A DNA stretch of 64,000 nucleotides from Nocardia takedensis NBRC 100417 (GTDB lineage Bacteria > Actinomycetota > Actinomycetes > Mycobacteriales > Mycobacteriaceae): positions 98,927 through 162,926 of the forward strand of contig NZ_BAGG01000032.1 of the NCBI RefSeq assembly GCF_000308695.1, in the 5' to 3' direction. Made by a program: the position numbers and the translations under genes. This document shows, in pieces, positions 7,980 through 16,624 of this stretch. How positions within the stretch are numbered: the stretch's first letter is position 1; each line of letters starts with the position of its first letter. The notes beneath the pieces are model-generated. The model ran no database searches. It was not told the origin of the DNA and worked only from the letters and a program-made list of their open reading frames with translations.

Positions 7980-8902
7980 GCGGCGGGCTCGTAGGTGAGT
8001 TCCTTCGACCACGTGGGGTCCTTGCGCAGCAACAGCTTCGGCACGCGCGCCGTCACCTTCACCAGCGTGTCGGCCAGCAGGTGATACGGGTGGTCGCGGT
8101 CCACGACCCAGGTCCCGTGCCGCTTGACGATCTGATACATCGGCAGCCTGCGCGCGAACTCGCTGCGCTCACCGACGTTGGCGTAGCGCTTGAGCGCCGT
8201 ATACAGCTTCTCCTCGTCCACGCCCATCGCGACGATGTTGTCGCGCATCTTGTTCAGCAGCGGCACATAGCTGAGCACGCCGATCAGGAACGTCGGCTTG
8301 ATCCAGCCGCCCACCAACTCGATCGCCAACTTGCGCATCTCCGCGTGCCCGAGCACGTCCATCACCGCGAAATCCACGGCCAGGTGCCGGGACTCGTCGG
8401 CGTTGATGCGCTTGAACACCTCCTGGCAGACCGGGTCCTCGATCTCGTCCATGATGAACTTGACCAACGCGCCGTCCAGGGCGACCTCGAGCATCGGGAT
8501 CACCGTGCCCAGGAACGACAGCGACATGCTGTCGGAGTACCGGTCCAGGAAGTCGATGACGAGTTTGACGTTGATGTTGGGCTGGGGGATCTCGTCGCCC
8601 TCGAGCATGCCCCACCGGCGCATCAGCGCCAGTTCGGCGTTGGCGTGCTTCTGCTCCTCGGCGTGGAAGTAGCGGTAGATCTCGCGCAGCGTCTCGTCGG
8701 GGGCCTTCTTGGCCATCGCGGCGAAACCGCGCGCGCCCACGTTCTCGATCCACATCAGATCGGCCATGAACGGCTTGAGCCGGGCGTGCAGTTCGGGCGA
8801 GATCGTCTCGGCGCCGGGGGCGTCCCAGTCGATGTCGGCCAGCGCCCACTGGCGGTCCTTGATCTTGCGGAGCATCTCGTCGAAGTCCATGGCGATGGCC
8901 AT
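7976..8902 (-). CDS. Ferritin-like di-iron protein (oxygenase/reductase family)
   Basis: A 308-residue mostly helical protein. Paired metal-binding motifs are visible: WIENVGARG followed by HAEEQKHANAE, and later DEIEDPVCQE followed by ADESRHLAVD. This is the four-helix di-iron arrangement of AurF-like and ferritin-like oxidoreductases, which activate O2 for N-oxygenation, hydroxylation or desaturation. It is coupled to the downstream monooxygenase (ATGA overlap) and starts two bases after the SDR ends, so all three are translated together. Its substrate is unknown; an oxidative step on the same lipid or terpenoid-like compound is likely. Confidence 0.75.
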   Translation of the reverse strand: MAIAMDFDEMLRKIKDRQWALADIDWDAPGAETISPELHARLKPFMADLMWIENVGARGFAAMAKKAPDETLREIYRYFHAEEQKHANAELALMRRWGMLEGDEIPQPNINVKLVIDFLDRYSDSMSLSFLGTVIPMLEVALDGALVKFIMDEIEDPVCQEVFKRINADESRHLAVDFAVMDVLGHAEMRKLAIELVGGWIKPTFLIGVLSYVPLLNKMRDNIVAMGVDEEKLYTALKRYANVGERSEFARRLPMYQIVKRHGTWVVDRDHPYHLLADTLVKVTARVPKLLLRKDPTWSKELTYEPAA

Positions 8903-8903
8903 C

Positions 8904-9797
8904 TCAGACTCCCGTCTTCTCGGTGACCGTGCGGTCGGGGGTGGAGTCGTCCTGCGGCAGCAGCCGATCGAGCAGGCCCAGGGCGTAGGTGTACTGCGCG
9001 GGGAACAGGCGCTTGAGCCGCCAGATGACCTGCGCGTCGAGTTGCGGCACGACGTAGAGCCTGCCGTGGTCGTGCGCGTCCAGGGTGGTGCGCGCGATGC
9101 GTTCGGGGGTGAAGCCGGTCAGCCGCATGAGGGTTTCGGCCAACCGCTGCGACCCGGCGGTGATGCGGCCGTCGCGGACCACGTTGGTCCGCACGAAGGT
9201 CGGGCACAGGACCGTCACCGCGACACCGGTTCCCGCGAGTTCGGCGGCCATCGTCTCCGACAGCGACACGACCGCCGCTTTGGAGGTGTTGTAGGCGGCC
9301 ATCGACGGCGCGGCGGCGAAACCCGCGGCCGAGGCGACGTTGATGATGCCGCCGTGACCCGCCGCGCGCAGTTGCGGTGCGAAGATCTCGCAGCCGTTCA
9401 CCACGCCCCACAGGTTGATCCCGAGCGCGAAGTCCCAGTCGGCGAAGCCGATCTCGCCGACGTGCTTGCCGCCGATCCCGACGCCCGCGTTGTTGACGAC
9501 CAGCGTCACCGGCCTGTCGAACAGCGTCTCGGCGGCGTGCGCGAGCAACTGCACGTCCTCGCGGCGGGCCACGTCGCAGCGGACCGCGTGCGCCGCGCCG
9601 GGGTGGTCGCGTTCGATCAGCGCCACCGTCTCCTCGGCGCGCGCCTGGTCGATGTCGGCGCAGAGCACCCGGCCGCCGCGCGCGGCGATCTCGACCGCGA
9701 AGGCGCGCCCGATTCCGCTGCCCGCCCCGGTCACCACCGCCCGCGCGCCGCGGGTGCGCCGCGGGCCGCCGGGAAGCAGCCTGTCGAGTCCGAACAT
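8904..9797 (-). CDS. Short-chain dehydrogenase/reductase
   Basis: A 297-residue classical SDR: cofactor motif TGAGSGIG near residues 24-31, NNAGVG, then the active site Ser in INVASAAG and the catalytic YNTSK. An Asp in CADID at the end of strand 2 suggests NAD(H) rather than NADP(H). The C-terminal 60 residues (WRLKRLFPAQYTYALGLLDR) form an amphipathic extension common in mycobacterial SDRs of this group. Start and stop abut neighbouring genes with no gap, showing tight translational coupling in the esterase/SDR/di-iron/monooxygenase operon. It probably interconverts an alcohol and the ketone used by the monooxygenase. Confidence 0.88.
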   Translation of the reverse strand: MFGLDRLLPGGPRRTRGARAVVTGAGSGIGRAFAVEIAARGGRVLCADIDQARAEETVALIERDHPGAAHAVRCDVARREDVQLLAHAAETLFDRPVTLVVNNAGVGIGGKHVGEIGFADWDFALGINLWGVVNGCEIFAPQLRAAGHGGIINVASAAGFAAAPSMAAYNTSKAAVVSLSETMAAELAGTGVAVTVLCPTFVRTNVVRDGRITAGSQRLAETLMRLTGFTPERIARTTLDAHDHGRLYVVPQLDAQVIWRLKRLFPAQYTYALGLLDRLLPQDDSTPDRTVTEKTGV

Positions 9798-10784
9798 TCA
9801 ACTCACCTTCTCGGAAACGGTGTGCGCGTCCAACGCCGCGCACAGGAATCGGGCGGCGCGTTCCAGCGCCGGATCGGCTTCGGCCGACAGCAGCGGCAGC
9901 GCCTGGAAGACGTGCACCTGGCCGGGCCAGATCTCCAGATCGCAGGACCCGCCGACCGCGCGCACCATGCGCTGGACCTCGCGCGCGTCCGCGCACAGCA
10001 TCTCCGCGCCGCCCGCCTGGACCAGGATCGGCGGCAACGCCGAGCCCTCGAGCAGGCGCAGGCGCAGTCGGGGCGCGTCGGCCGGGTGGTCGCGCGTGTA
10101 CTGGAGCGGGAGTCGGGCCGCGGCGGCCGCGGAGATCAGCGGATCGCGCCTGCGGCGTTCCTGTTCGGCGGCCAGCGTGAATGTGAGATCGACCAGCGGG
10201 GAGAACATCGCCACCCCGGCGGGTTGCGGGGCGCGGGTGCGGGCGTTCTCGATCAGCAGGTCCAGCGCGAGGTGTCCGCCGGCCGAATCGCAGGCCACCA
10301 CGATGTCGTGCGCCGCGATGCCGCGATCGAGCAGCCAGCGGTAGCCCGCGGCCACGTCGTCGGCGGCGGCGGGGAAGCGGTGCTCGGGGGCCAGGCGGTA
10401 GTCGGTGAGGAAGACGGGCAGTCCGGTCTTCGCCGACAGTCGGGCGGCCAGCGCGCGGTGGGTGCGCGCCGAGCACAGCACGTATCCGCTGCCGTGAATG
10501 TAGTAGACGACCCGCGGTCCGAATTCCACGCCTGCCGCCCGCACCCATTCGCCGCGCACCGCGCCCGCTCGCACCCCGGTGACCGAGGTGCGGGCGGGCA
10601 CGGGACCGCCCGCGGCCATCAGCGTGGCGATCAGCGTGCGGGCGAACCAGATGCCGGGGGGATTGAGGGGGACCGCGCAGTTCACCGGCCGCAGCAGGTA
10701 TTCGGCGGCGGTCGCGGCCAAGGTGGCGCGCAGGGAAGCGCGCGTGGCCACCGCGGGGACCGAGGTCTTCATCGACCGTGTCAT
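9798..10784 (-). CDS. Alpha/beta hydrolase of the hormone-sensitive lipase (HSL) family
   Basis: With the start at 10784 the protein has 328 residues; a GTG at 10826 would place translation start inside the operator and is rejected. The oxyanion motif is IHGSGYVLCSARTHR and the nucleophile elbow is ACDSAGGHLA, with the catalytic Asp and His expected toward GQVHVFQ near the end. HSL-type enzymes cleave short or branched esters. It is the first gene of a four-gene operon and is similar in setting to lipR of the M. tuberculosis mymA locus. It would hydrolyse the ester made by the monooxygenase. Confidence 0.85.
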   Translation of the reverse strand: MTRSMKTSVPAVATRASLRATLAATAAEYLLRPVNCAVPLNPPGIWFARTLIATLMAAGGPVPARTSVTGVRAGAVRGEWVRAAGVEFGPRVVYYIHGSGYVLCSARTHRALAARLSAKTGLPVFLTDYRLAPEHRFPAAADDVAAGYRWLLDRGIAAHDIVVACDSAGGHLALDLLIENARTRAPQPAGVAMFSPLVDLTFTLAAEQERRRRDPLISAAAAARLPLQYTRDHPADAPRLRLRLLEGSALPPILVQAGGAEMLCADAREVQRMVRAVGGSCDLEIWPGQVHVFQALPLLSAEADPALERAARFLCAALDAHTVSEKVS

Positions 10785-10800
10785 AGCCCCAGAATCATTT

Positions 10801-10832
10801 ATCAATGTGCCATCTGTCAATGGCACATTGAT
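10801..10832 (-). promoter_or_regulatory. Perfect 13-bp inverted repeat overlapping a -35 box: operator of the esterase operon
   Basis: Arms ATCAATGTGCCAT (10801-10813) and ATGGCACATTGAT (10820-10832) are exact reverse complements around a 6-bp centre. Read on the minus strand, the centre contributes a consensus -35 hexamer TTGACA (10820-10815). A weak -10 lies about 17 bases further. The element ends 17 bases before the esterase start codon, so a bound regulator would block RNA polymerase. A role as terminator for the dehydrogenase gene that ends at 10854 is less likely because no T-run follows. Confidence 0.7.
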
Positions 10833-10853
10833 GAAAGGTTGTTTTTGGGCTGG

Positions 10854-11804
10854 TCAGTACCCCCGCACCGGATCGACCGGCGCCAGCAGATCCCGTCCCG
10901 CCGCGAACCGGCGCACGTTCTCGCCCACGTGATCGGCCCACGCCGCCACCCGCAACTGCGGCGGATTCGAATCGTGCGGGGTGATGATCGCGTTCGGCAG
11001 CGACCACAGCGGATGACCCTGCGGCAACGGTTCCGGATCGGTCACATCCAAGCCGGCCCCCGCGATCGTCCCTGACGACAGCGCCGCCACCAGCGCCTCG
11101 GTATCGATCAGCGACCCGCGCGCCACATTCACCACCCACGACGCCGGCTTCAACCGGGCCAGCGCGTCCGCGCCCACCAGATGCCTGGTCTGCGCCGTCG
11201 CGGGCGCGGCGATCACCACATGGTCCGTGCGCGCCCACACCTTCGACAACTGGTCGGCCGCCACCGTCTCCACCGACTCCGGAATCCCCGGACCCGCCAC
11301 CGGACGCCCGGACCGATTCACCGCGATCACGTGCACCCCCAACGGAATCAGCATCGGCACCAGCGCACGGCCGATGCCGCCCGCGCCCACGATCGTCACC
11401 GTCTTGCCGCGCAACGACCCGACATGCGGGAAGAACTCCTGCTGGCGCCACCGGTCGGCCCGCAGATGCTCCGGCAGATACCGCACCCCCGCCAACAGCA
11501 ACGCCAACGCGTGCTCGGCCACACTCGCCGCGTACGCGCCCGCCGCCGAAGTGAACCGCACGTGCGGGTGGCGCTGGATGATCCCCGCCGCGAACCAGTC
11601 CTCCACACCGGCCGCGGGCAACTGCACCCACTCGACACCCGACGGCAGGTCGGCGGGAAACCCGTCCGGCCCGCCCACACTGATCAACGCCCTGGCCTCG
11701 GCCAGATCCGTGACCTTCCCACCCCCGTCGACCACCGCCCGCTCCAGCAGTGTCGGGGCAGGCCCGGAAGGACCGATCGCCACCGGTACGACTGGCTCGC
11801 TCAT
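10854..11804 (-). CDS. D-isomer-specific 2-hydroxyacid dehydrogenase
   Basis: The ATG at 11804 has an excellent GAGGAGGG ribosome site and gives 316 residues; the longer open frame upstream lacks family similarity. The NAD motif is VTIVGAGGIGRALVPML, the catalytic Arg lies in NVARGSLID, the Glu in DPEPLPQGHPLW and the general-base His in ITPHDS. Members reduce 2-keto acids to D-2-hydroxy acids (glyoxylate, hydroxypyruvate, phosphoglycerate-like substrates) in the cytosol. It stands alone, upstream of the esterase operon on the same strand. The N-terminal substrate domain is short and diverged, so the substrate cannot be named. Confidence 0.88.
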   Translation of the reverse strand: MSEPVVPVAIGPSGPAPTLLERAVVDGGGKVTDLAEARALISVGGPDGFPADLPSGVEWVQLPAAGVEDWFAAGIIQRHPHVRFTSAAGAYAASVAEHALALLLAGVRYLPEHLRADRWRQQEFFPHVGSLRGKTVTIVGAGGIGRALVPMLIPLGVHVIAVNRSGRPVAGPGIPESVETVAADQLSKVWARTDHVVIAAPATAQTRHLVGADALARLKPASWVVNVARGSLIDTEALVAALSSGTIAGAGLDVTDPEPLPQGHPLWSLPNAIITPHDSNPPQLRVAAWADHVGENVRRFAAGRDLLAPVDPVRGY

Positions 11805-12143
11805 CACGCGACCCTCCTCATCGACCACCGACCGCGGCCGACGAAGACACCCGCCGACCCGGACGGGCCGCCGCCCGCCCGCGCAATCTAACACCGGCGA
11901 ACCCGGCCGACCGGGGCCGACGGACGTGCCCACCCGGTGAGCGCGAGGAATCACCGGGATCGATATTCCGCGGCGGGCCTTCGGATCACGACCGAAGGCG
12001 TCGACTCACAGCCGATCGCGCGTCCGAGTCCGAGGTGTACGCGGTGGCGACCACGGGTCGTCGCGGTCTGTTCCGATGGCGGCCGAGCGGACTTCTTGTC
12101 GGGGTGCCGGTCGGGCGGTTCGGGGTCCCCGGGCGCGCGGCGC
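11805..12143. other. Intergenic region of 339 bp with one hairpin
   Basis: No gene is apparent. A perfect 8-bp stem (GCCTTCGG at 11977-11984 and CCGAAGGC at 11992-11999, 7-base loop) lies about 145 bp beyond the stop of the LigD-type polymerase on the minus strand. It may end that transcript, although no T-run follows. The rest presumably holds the promoter of the dehydrogenase. Confidence 0.4.
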
Positions 12144-13103
12144 TCAGGCGTCGGGGTCGGGTGGGGTTTCCAGGCGGTCGCGGTCGGCCCAGGCCAGGAG
12201 AGGGTCCAAGGAGAACACGGCGTCGTCGATGCCCGCGTGCAGGTCGCCCAGGTCGGCGTAGCGGGGCGGGACGGTGGTCATGGTGAAGTCGCGGGGGTCG
12301 ATGTCGGGGATCTCGTCCCAGTGGACCGGGGTGGAGACGGTGGCTTCGGGGACGCCGCGCACGGAGTAGGCGGCGGCGATGGTGTGGTCGCGGGCGTTCT
12401 GGTTGTAGTCGACGAACAGCATCTCGGGATCGCGGTCCTTGCGCCACCAGGTGGTGGTGACGTCCTCGGGGGCGCGACGTTCGACTTCGTGGGCGAAAGC
12501 CAGTGCGGCCCGGCGGACCTCGGCGAAACCCCATTCGGGGGCGATGCGGACGTAGACGTGCAGACCCTTGCCGCCGGAGGTCTTGGGCCAGCCGACCGCG
12601 CCCAGATCGTCGAGGACCTCCCGGACGACACCCGCGACCCGCTGCACCCGCGACCACGGGCAGTTCGGCATCGGGTCGAGGTCGATGCGCCATTCGTCGG
12701 GGCGTTCGGTGTCGGCGGCGCGGGAGTTCCACGGGTGGAACTCCACGGTCGACATCTGGACCGCCCAGATGACGTCGGCCAGTTCGGCGACGCACAGTTC
12801 GTCGGCGTGCCGTCCGTAGCGGGGAAAGAACACCCGCACGGTCGGGATCCAGTCCGGCGCGCCCGCGGGCAACCGTTTCTGGTGCACCTTGTCGCCCGCG
12901 AGTCCTTTGGGGAACCGGTGCAGCATGCAGGGCCGGTCCCGCAGCGCGTTGACGATGCCGTCACCGACGCTCAGGTAGTACTGGACCAGGTCGAGTTTCG
13001 TCGCGCCCGAGGCCGGGAAGTACACCCGGTCGGGGTTGGACACCCGCACCCGCCGCTCCCCGATGTCGAGTTCGATCGCGGGTGACGTGGATTTGCCTGC
13101 CAC
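12144..13103 (-). CDS. LigD-type DNA polymerase/primase domain protein
   Basis: From the GTG at 13103 this is a 319-residue stand-alone PolDom protein of the archaeo-eukaryotic primase superfamily. It shows VSNPDRVYFPASGATK at the start, the metal-binding Asp pair in WRIDLDPMPNCPW, the nucleotide motif SGGKGLHVYVRI and FVDYNQNARDHTIAAAYSVR. Such enzymes add templated ribonucleotides or deoxynucleotides at ends during non-homologous end joining, together with Ku and a ligase, or act alone as PolD1/PolD2 do in mycobacteria. No Ku or ligase gene is in the window. It lies 47 bp after RecQ, in one repair-themed run with RtcB. Confidence 0.9.
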   Translation of the reverse strand: MAGKSTSPAIELDIGERRVRVSNPDRVYFPASGATKLDLVQYYLSVGDGIVNALRDRPCMLHRFPKGLAGDKVHQKRLPAGAPDWIPTVRVFFPRYGRHADELCVAELADVIWAVQMSTVEFHPWNSRAADTERPDEWRIDLDPMPNCPWSRVQRVAGVVREVLDDLGAVGWPKTSGGKGLHVYVRIAPEWGFAEVRRAALAFAHEVERRAPEDVTTTWWRKDRDPEMLFVDYNQNARDHTIAAAYSVRGVPEATVSTPVHWDEIPDIDPRDFTMTTVPPRYADLGDLHAGIDDAVFSLDPLLAWADRDRLETPPDPDA

Positions 13104-13150
13104 CCGTCCGACCCTAGCGGCCGGACCGGGGCGGCACATCCGGACACACC

Positions 13151-15277
13151 TCAGGTCACCGAGGCCAGGGCGAAGGGCAGTACGGCAGGCGCGCCCGCCG
13201 CGCGCAGGGTGTGGGCGGCCAGGGTGAAGGTCCATCCGGTGTCGGTGAGGGCGTCGACCAGCAGCAGCGGGCCGTCCAGGCCGGTGAGGTCCGGCGGCTC
13301 CCACGAGTCGTACAGTCCGGCGACGCGGTGGGCGGAGTTGGCGGCCGAGACCGGCGGGCGACCGGGGCGGGTGGGCAGGGTGCCGAGGTCGGTGAGTCGA
13401 CCCACTTCGGCCAAACGCGCGGCGAGGGTGGCGGTGAGGACGGGATGGGTGGGGGATTCCAGGGCCAGCACGGCGACCGGCCTGGTGTCCCAGCGCCATT
13501 CGCGCAGCACCGCGACGCAGGCGTCGAAGACCTGGTCGGGGATCGGGTCGTCGGGGGCGTCGAGCAGGGCGCGCAGGCGCTGCCCCCAGCCGAGGTCGGT
13601 GAGTCGGCCCAGCGCGCGGCCGGTCTCCGCGCCCGCGCCGATCTTCCCGGACAGGTCGATGCCAAGGGTTCCCAGCCCCGTCGGCCACTGTTTGCGCGGC
13701 GTCAGGTCCAGTCCGGGACGGTCGAGTCGGGCGCGGGTGGCGGCGACGGAATCGTCGGCGACGCTGGTGTCCGGCCCGACGCCGGTGCAGTTGTCGCAGC
13801 GCCCGCACCCCGGTGTCGCGTCGGGGTCGGCGGGCAGGCCGGGATCGTCGAGTTGGCGGCGCAGGAAATTCATCCGGCAGCCGTCGGTGGTCTGGTAGTC
13901 GAGCATCGCGCGTTGCTCGTCGTCGCGGGCGCGGGCCAATCGCTCGTAGCGCTCGGTCTCATAGACCCACGGCTGACCGGTCGCCAACCACCCGCCGCGC
14001 ACCCGCCGCACGGCGCCGTCGACGTCGAGGACCTTCAACACCATCTCCAGGCGCGAGCGGTTCAACTCCACGCGCGGTTCCAGCGCCGCCGTGGACAGCG
14101 GCCGTTCGGTCTCGAGCGCGTCGAGCACCGAACGCACCACGTGTTCGCGCGGGAAGGCGACCGAGGCGAAATAACTCCAGATCCGTTCGTCCTCGGGGCC
14201 GGGCAGCAGCACCACCTCGGCGCGGTCGGTACCGCGCCCGGCGCGGCCGACCTGCTGGTAGTAGGCGATCGGCGAGGAGGGCGCGCCGACGTGCACGACG
14301 AATCCCAGGTCGGGTTTGTCGAAGCCCATCCCCAGTGCCGAGGTGGCGATCAGCGCCTTGACCTCGTTGTTCAGCAGGGCGGCTTCCAGGACTTCGCGTT
14401 CGGCCGGGTCGGTCTGGCCGGTGTAGGCGGCGACTTTGTGCCCGCGTTCGGCCAGCACGTCGGCGAGGTCGTGGGCGGCGGCCACGGTCAGCGTGTAGAC
14501 GATGCCGGACCCGCGCAGCGCGTCGAGGTGCTCGCCCAGCCAGGCCGTGCGCCGCACGGCGTCGGGGAAGCGGACCACCGACAGGTGCAGCGACTCCCGG
14601 TCCAGCGTGCCGCGCAGCACCAGGGTGCCTTCGGCCCCGATCTGGCTCGCGATGTCGGTGACCACCCGATCGTTGGCGGTGGCGGTGGTGGCCAACACCG
14701 GGATCTCGGCCCCGAGGTCGGCGACCAGGGTGCGGATGCGCCGGTAGTCGGGCCGGAAATCGTGACCCCAGTCCGAGACGCAGTGCGCTTCGTCCACGAC
14801 GACCAGACCGGCGTCGGCGGCCAGGCGGGGCAGCACCTGATCGCGGAAATCGGGATTGTTCAGCCGCTCCGGGCTGACCAGCAGGACATCGATCTCGCCC
14901 GCCGCCACCCGCTGGTGGATGTGATCCCATTCGGTGACGTTGCCGGAGTTGATGGTGGCCGCCACGACGCCCGCCCGCTCGGCCGCGGCCACCTGGTTGC
15001 GCATCAGCGCCAGCAGCGGCGACACGATCACGGTGGGTCCGCGACCCGCGCCGCGCAGCAGTTTCGCGGCGATGAAATACACCGCCGACTTGCCCCAACC
15101 GGTGCGCTGCACGACCAGCGCGCGCTGCCGTCGCACCACCAGCGCCTCGATGGCCGTCCACTGGTCCTCGCGCAGCCGAGCCCGCGGCCCGGCCAGTTCG
15201 CGCAGCAGTGTCTCGGCCCGTTCCCGCAGGTCGGGCGCGGCGGTGTCGATCGCGGAGGTCCCACTGGCGGAGGTCAT
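13151..15277 (-). CDS. RecQ-family ATP-dependent DNA helicase with C-terminal phosphoribosyltransferase-like tail
   Basis: ATG 15277 has a GGAGG site five bases upstream and gives 708 residues. Helicase motifs are clear: Walker A QRTGWGKSAVYF, DEAH box VVDEAHCVSDWGHDFRPDYR, motif III TTATAN, and motif VI YQQVGRAGRGTDRAEV. A Cys zinc region follows (CRMNFLRRQ and CGRCDNC). There is no obvious HRDC domain. Instead the last 150 residues include GPLLLVDALTDTGWTFTLAA, which resembles the PRPP-binding loop of phosphoribosyltransferases. RecQ unwinds 3'-5' at forks and recombination intermediates. It sits downstream of RtcB and upstream of the LigD-type polymerase. Confidence 0.9.
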   Translation of the reverse strand: MTSASGTSAIDTAAPDLRERAETLLRELAGPRARLREDQWTAIEALVVRRQRALVVQRTGWGKSAVYFIAAKLLRGAGRGPTVIVSPLLALMRNQVAAAERAGVVAATINSGNVTEWDHIHQRVAAGEIDVLLVSPERLNNPDFRDQVLPRLAADAGLVVVDEAHCVSDWGHDFRPDYRRIRTLVADLGAEIPVLATTATANDRVVTDIASQIGAEGTLVLRGTLDRESLHLSVVRFPDAVRRTAWLGEHLDALRGSGIVYTLTVAAAHDLADVLAERGHKVAAYTGQTDPAEREVLEAALLNNEVKALIATSALGMGFDKPDLGFVVHVGAPSSPIAYYQQVGRAGRGTDRAEVVLLPGPEDERIWSYFASVAFPREHVVRSVLDALETERPLSTAALEPRVELNRSRLEMVLKVLDVDGAVRRVRGGWLATGQPWVYETERYERLARARDDEQRAMLDYQTTDGCRMNFLRRQLDDPGLPADPDATPGCGRCDNCTGVGPDTSVADDSVAATRARLDRPGLDLTPRKQWPTGLGTLGIDLSGKIGAGAETGRALGRLTDLGWGQRLRALLDAPDDPIPDQVFDACVAVLREWRWDTRPVAVLALESPTHPVLTATLAARLAEVGRLTDLGTLPTRPGRPPVSAANSAHRVAGLYDSWEPPDLTGLDGPLLLVDALTDTGWTFTLAAHTLRAAGAPAVLPFALASVT

Positions 15278-15339
15278 GGCCTCCATCGTGCCCCACACCA
15301 CCGACACCGCCGCGTCCGGCGAATCCGGCCGGGGTGGAC

Positions 15340-16563
15340 TCAACCCTTCACGCACAGCACCTGACGCAGCGTGGCCACCACGTCGACCAGATCGCGCTGG
15401 GCCTCGATCACCGCGTCGATGTCCTTGTAGGCGGCCGGGATCTCGTCCACCACCCCGGCGTCCTTGCGCGACTCCACCCCCTCGGTCTGGGCGACCAGGT
15501 CGGCGACGGTGAACTGACGCTTGGCGGCGTTGCGGCTCATCCGACGGCCCGCCCCGTGCGAGGCGGAGGCGAAGGAGTCCGGGTTGCCCTTGCCGCGCAC
15601 CACGTAGGAGCGGGTGCCCATCGAGCCGGGGATCAACGCCAGGTCGCCCGCGCCCGCGCGCACCGCGCCCTTGCGGGTGACCAGCATCGGCGTCCCGTCG
15701 ATCTCCTCTTCGGCCACGTAGTTGTGGTGGCAGGAGATCGGCTGCTCGAAGCGCACCGTACGGTCGCCGAACTCGTCGCGCACGGCGCCGCAGACCAAGG
15801 CCAGCATGACCGCGCGGTTGCGCGCGGCGTACTCCTGCGCCCAGGTCAGGTCGCGACGGTAGGCGTCCATCTCGGTGGTCCCCGCGACGAACACGGCCAG
15901 ATCCCGGTCGGGCAGGTCGCGGTTGTGCGGGAGGTCGCGCGCCACGGCCATGTGCCGCTCGGCCAGTTCCTTGCCGATGTTGCGGCTGCCCGAATGCAGC
16001 AGGATCCACACCGCGTCGTGCTCGTCCAGGCACACCTCGATGAAGTGGTTGCCGCCGCCGAGCGACCCGATCTGCTTGCCCGCCTTGGCTTCCAGCGCTC
16101 GCACGCCAGGATGCAGGTCGGCGAAGCGGTTCCAGAAGCGCCGCCACCCGTTCAGGTCGCGAGCGAGCGTTCCGTGCGAGATTCCGGTGCGCGCACCCAG
16201 CTTCGCCACGTCGACCGGGTCGGTGTGCGACTGGAAGCCGACCGGCACGGCGGCTTCGATCCGGGACCGCAGCGACCGCAGGTCCTCGGGAAGGTCCGCC
16301 GCCGTCAGATCCGTCTTGACGCTCTCCATCCCGCACCCGATGTCGACGCCGACCGCCGCGGGGGAGACCGCGTCGCGCATCGCGATGACCGAACCGACCG
16401 TGGCGCCCTTGCCCAGGTGCACGTCCGGCATGACGCGCACGCCGTGCACCCACTCCAGTTGCGCGATGTTGCGCAACTGCCGCACCGCGGCGGGTTCGAT
16501 CTCGTGCTCGTGGGCCCACATCAGCGTCCGCGCCCGGGTACCGGGCAACTCGACGGGAAACAT
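15340..16563 (-). CDS. rtcB: RtcB-type tRNA-splicing/RNA-repair ligase
   Basis: A 407-residue RtcB. Conserved elements are PDVHLGKGATVG (46-57), VGVDIGCGM (71-79, metal-binding Cys78), SLGGGNHFIEV (167-177), SGSRNIGKE (191-199), CHHNYVAEEE, RKGAV, IPGSMGTRSYVV and SHGAGRRMSR, in which His336 is the guanylylated residue. RtcB joins 2',3'-cyclic phosphate RNA ends to 5'-OH ends using GTP and Mn2+. Bacteria use it to repair cleaved tRNA or rRNA. No RtcA or RtcR is visible; the neighbours are a RecQ helicase and a CqsA-like enzyme. All the active-site residues I can place are present, so the enzyme should be functional. Confidence 0.94.
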   Translation of the reverse strand: MFPVELPGTRARTLMWAHEHEIEPAAVRQLRNIAQLEWVHGVRVMPDVHLGKGATVGSVIAMRDAVSPAAVGVDIGCGMESVKTDLTAADLPEDLRSLRSRIEAAVPVGFQSHTDPVDVAKLGARTGISHGTLARDLNGWRRFWNRFADLHPGVRALEAKAGKQIGSLGGGNHFIEVCLDEHDAVWILLHSGSRNIGKELAERHMAVARDLPHNRDLPDRDLAVFVAGTTEMDAYRRDLTWAQEYAARNRAVMLALVCGAVRDEFGDRTVRFEQPISCHHNYVAEEEIDGTPMLVTRKGAVRAGAGDLALIPGSMGTRSYVVRGKGNPDSFASASHGAGRRMSRNAAKRQFTVADLVAQTEGVESRKDAGVVDEIPAAYKDIDAVIEAQRDLVDVVATLRQVLCVKG

Positions 16564-16624
16564 CGGTTCGTCCTCTCGTTCTCCGTTCCACGGTAGAGAG
16601 CGAGCGGAGGCGACCGCACCCGAT

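Noticed and set aside
12144..13808. 554-codon form of the LigD-type polymerase
   Set aside because: The first 235 codons are antisense-like RecQ DNA in the wrong frame; family similarity begins at GTG 13103.
13151..16591. 1146-codon frame suggesting an RtcB-RecQ fusion
   Set aside because: The upstream part is the RtcB gene read out of frame; RecQ starts at 15277 with its own GGAGG site.
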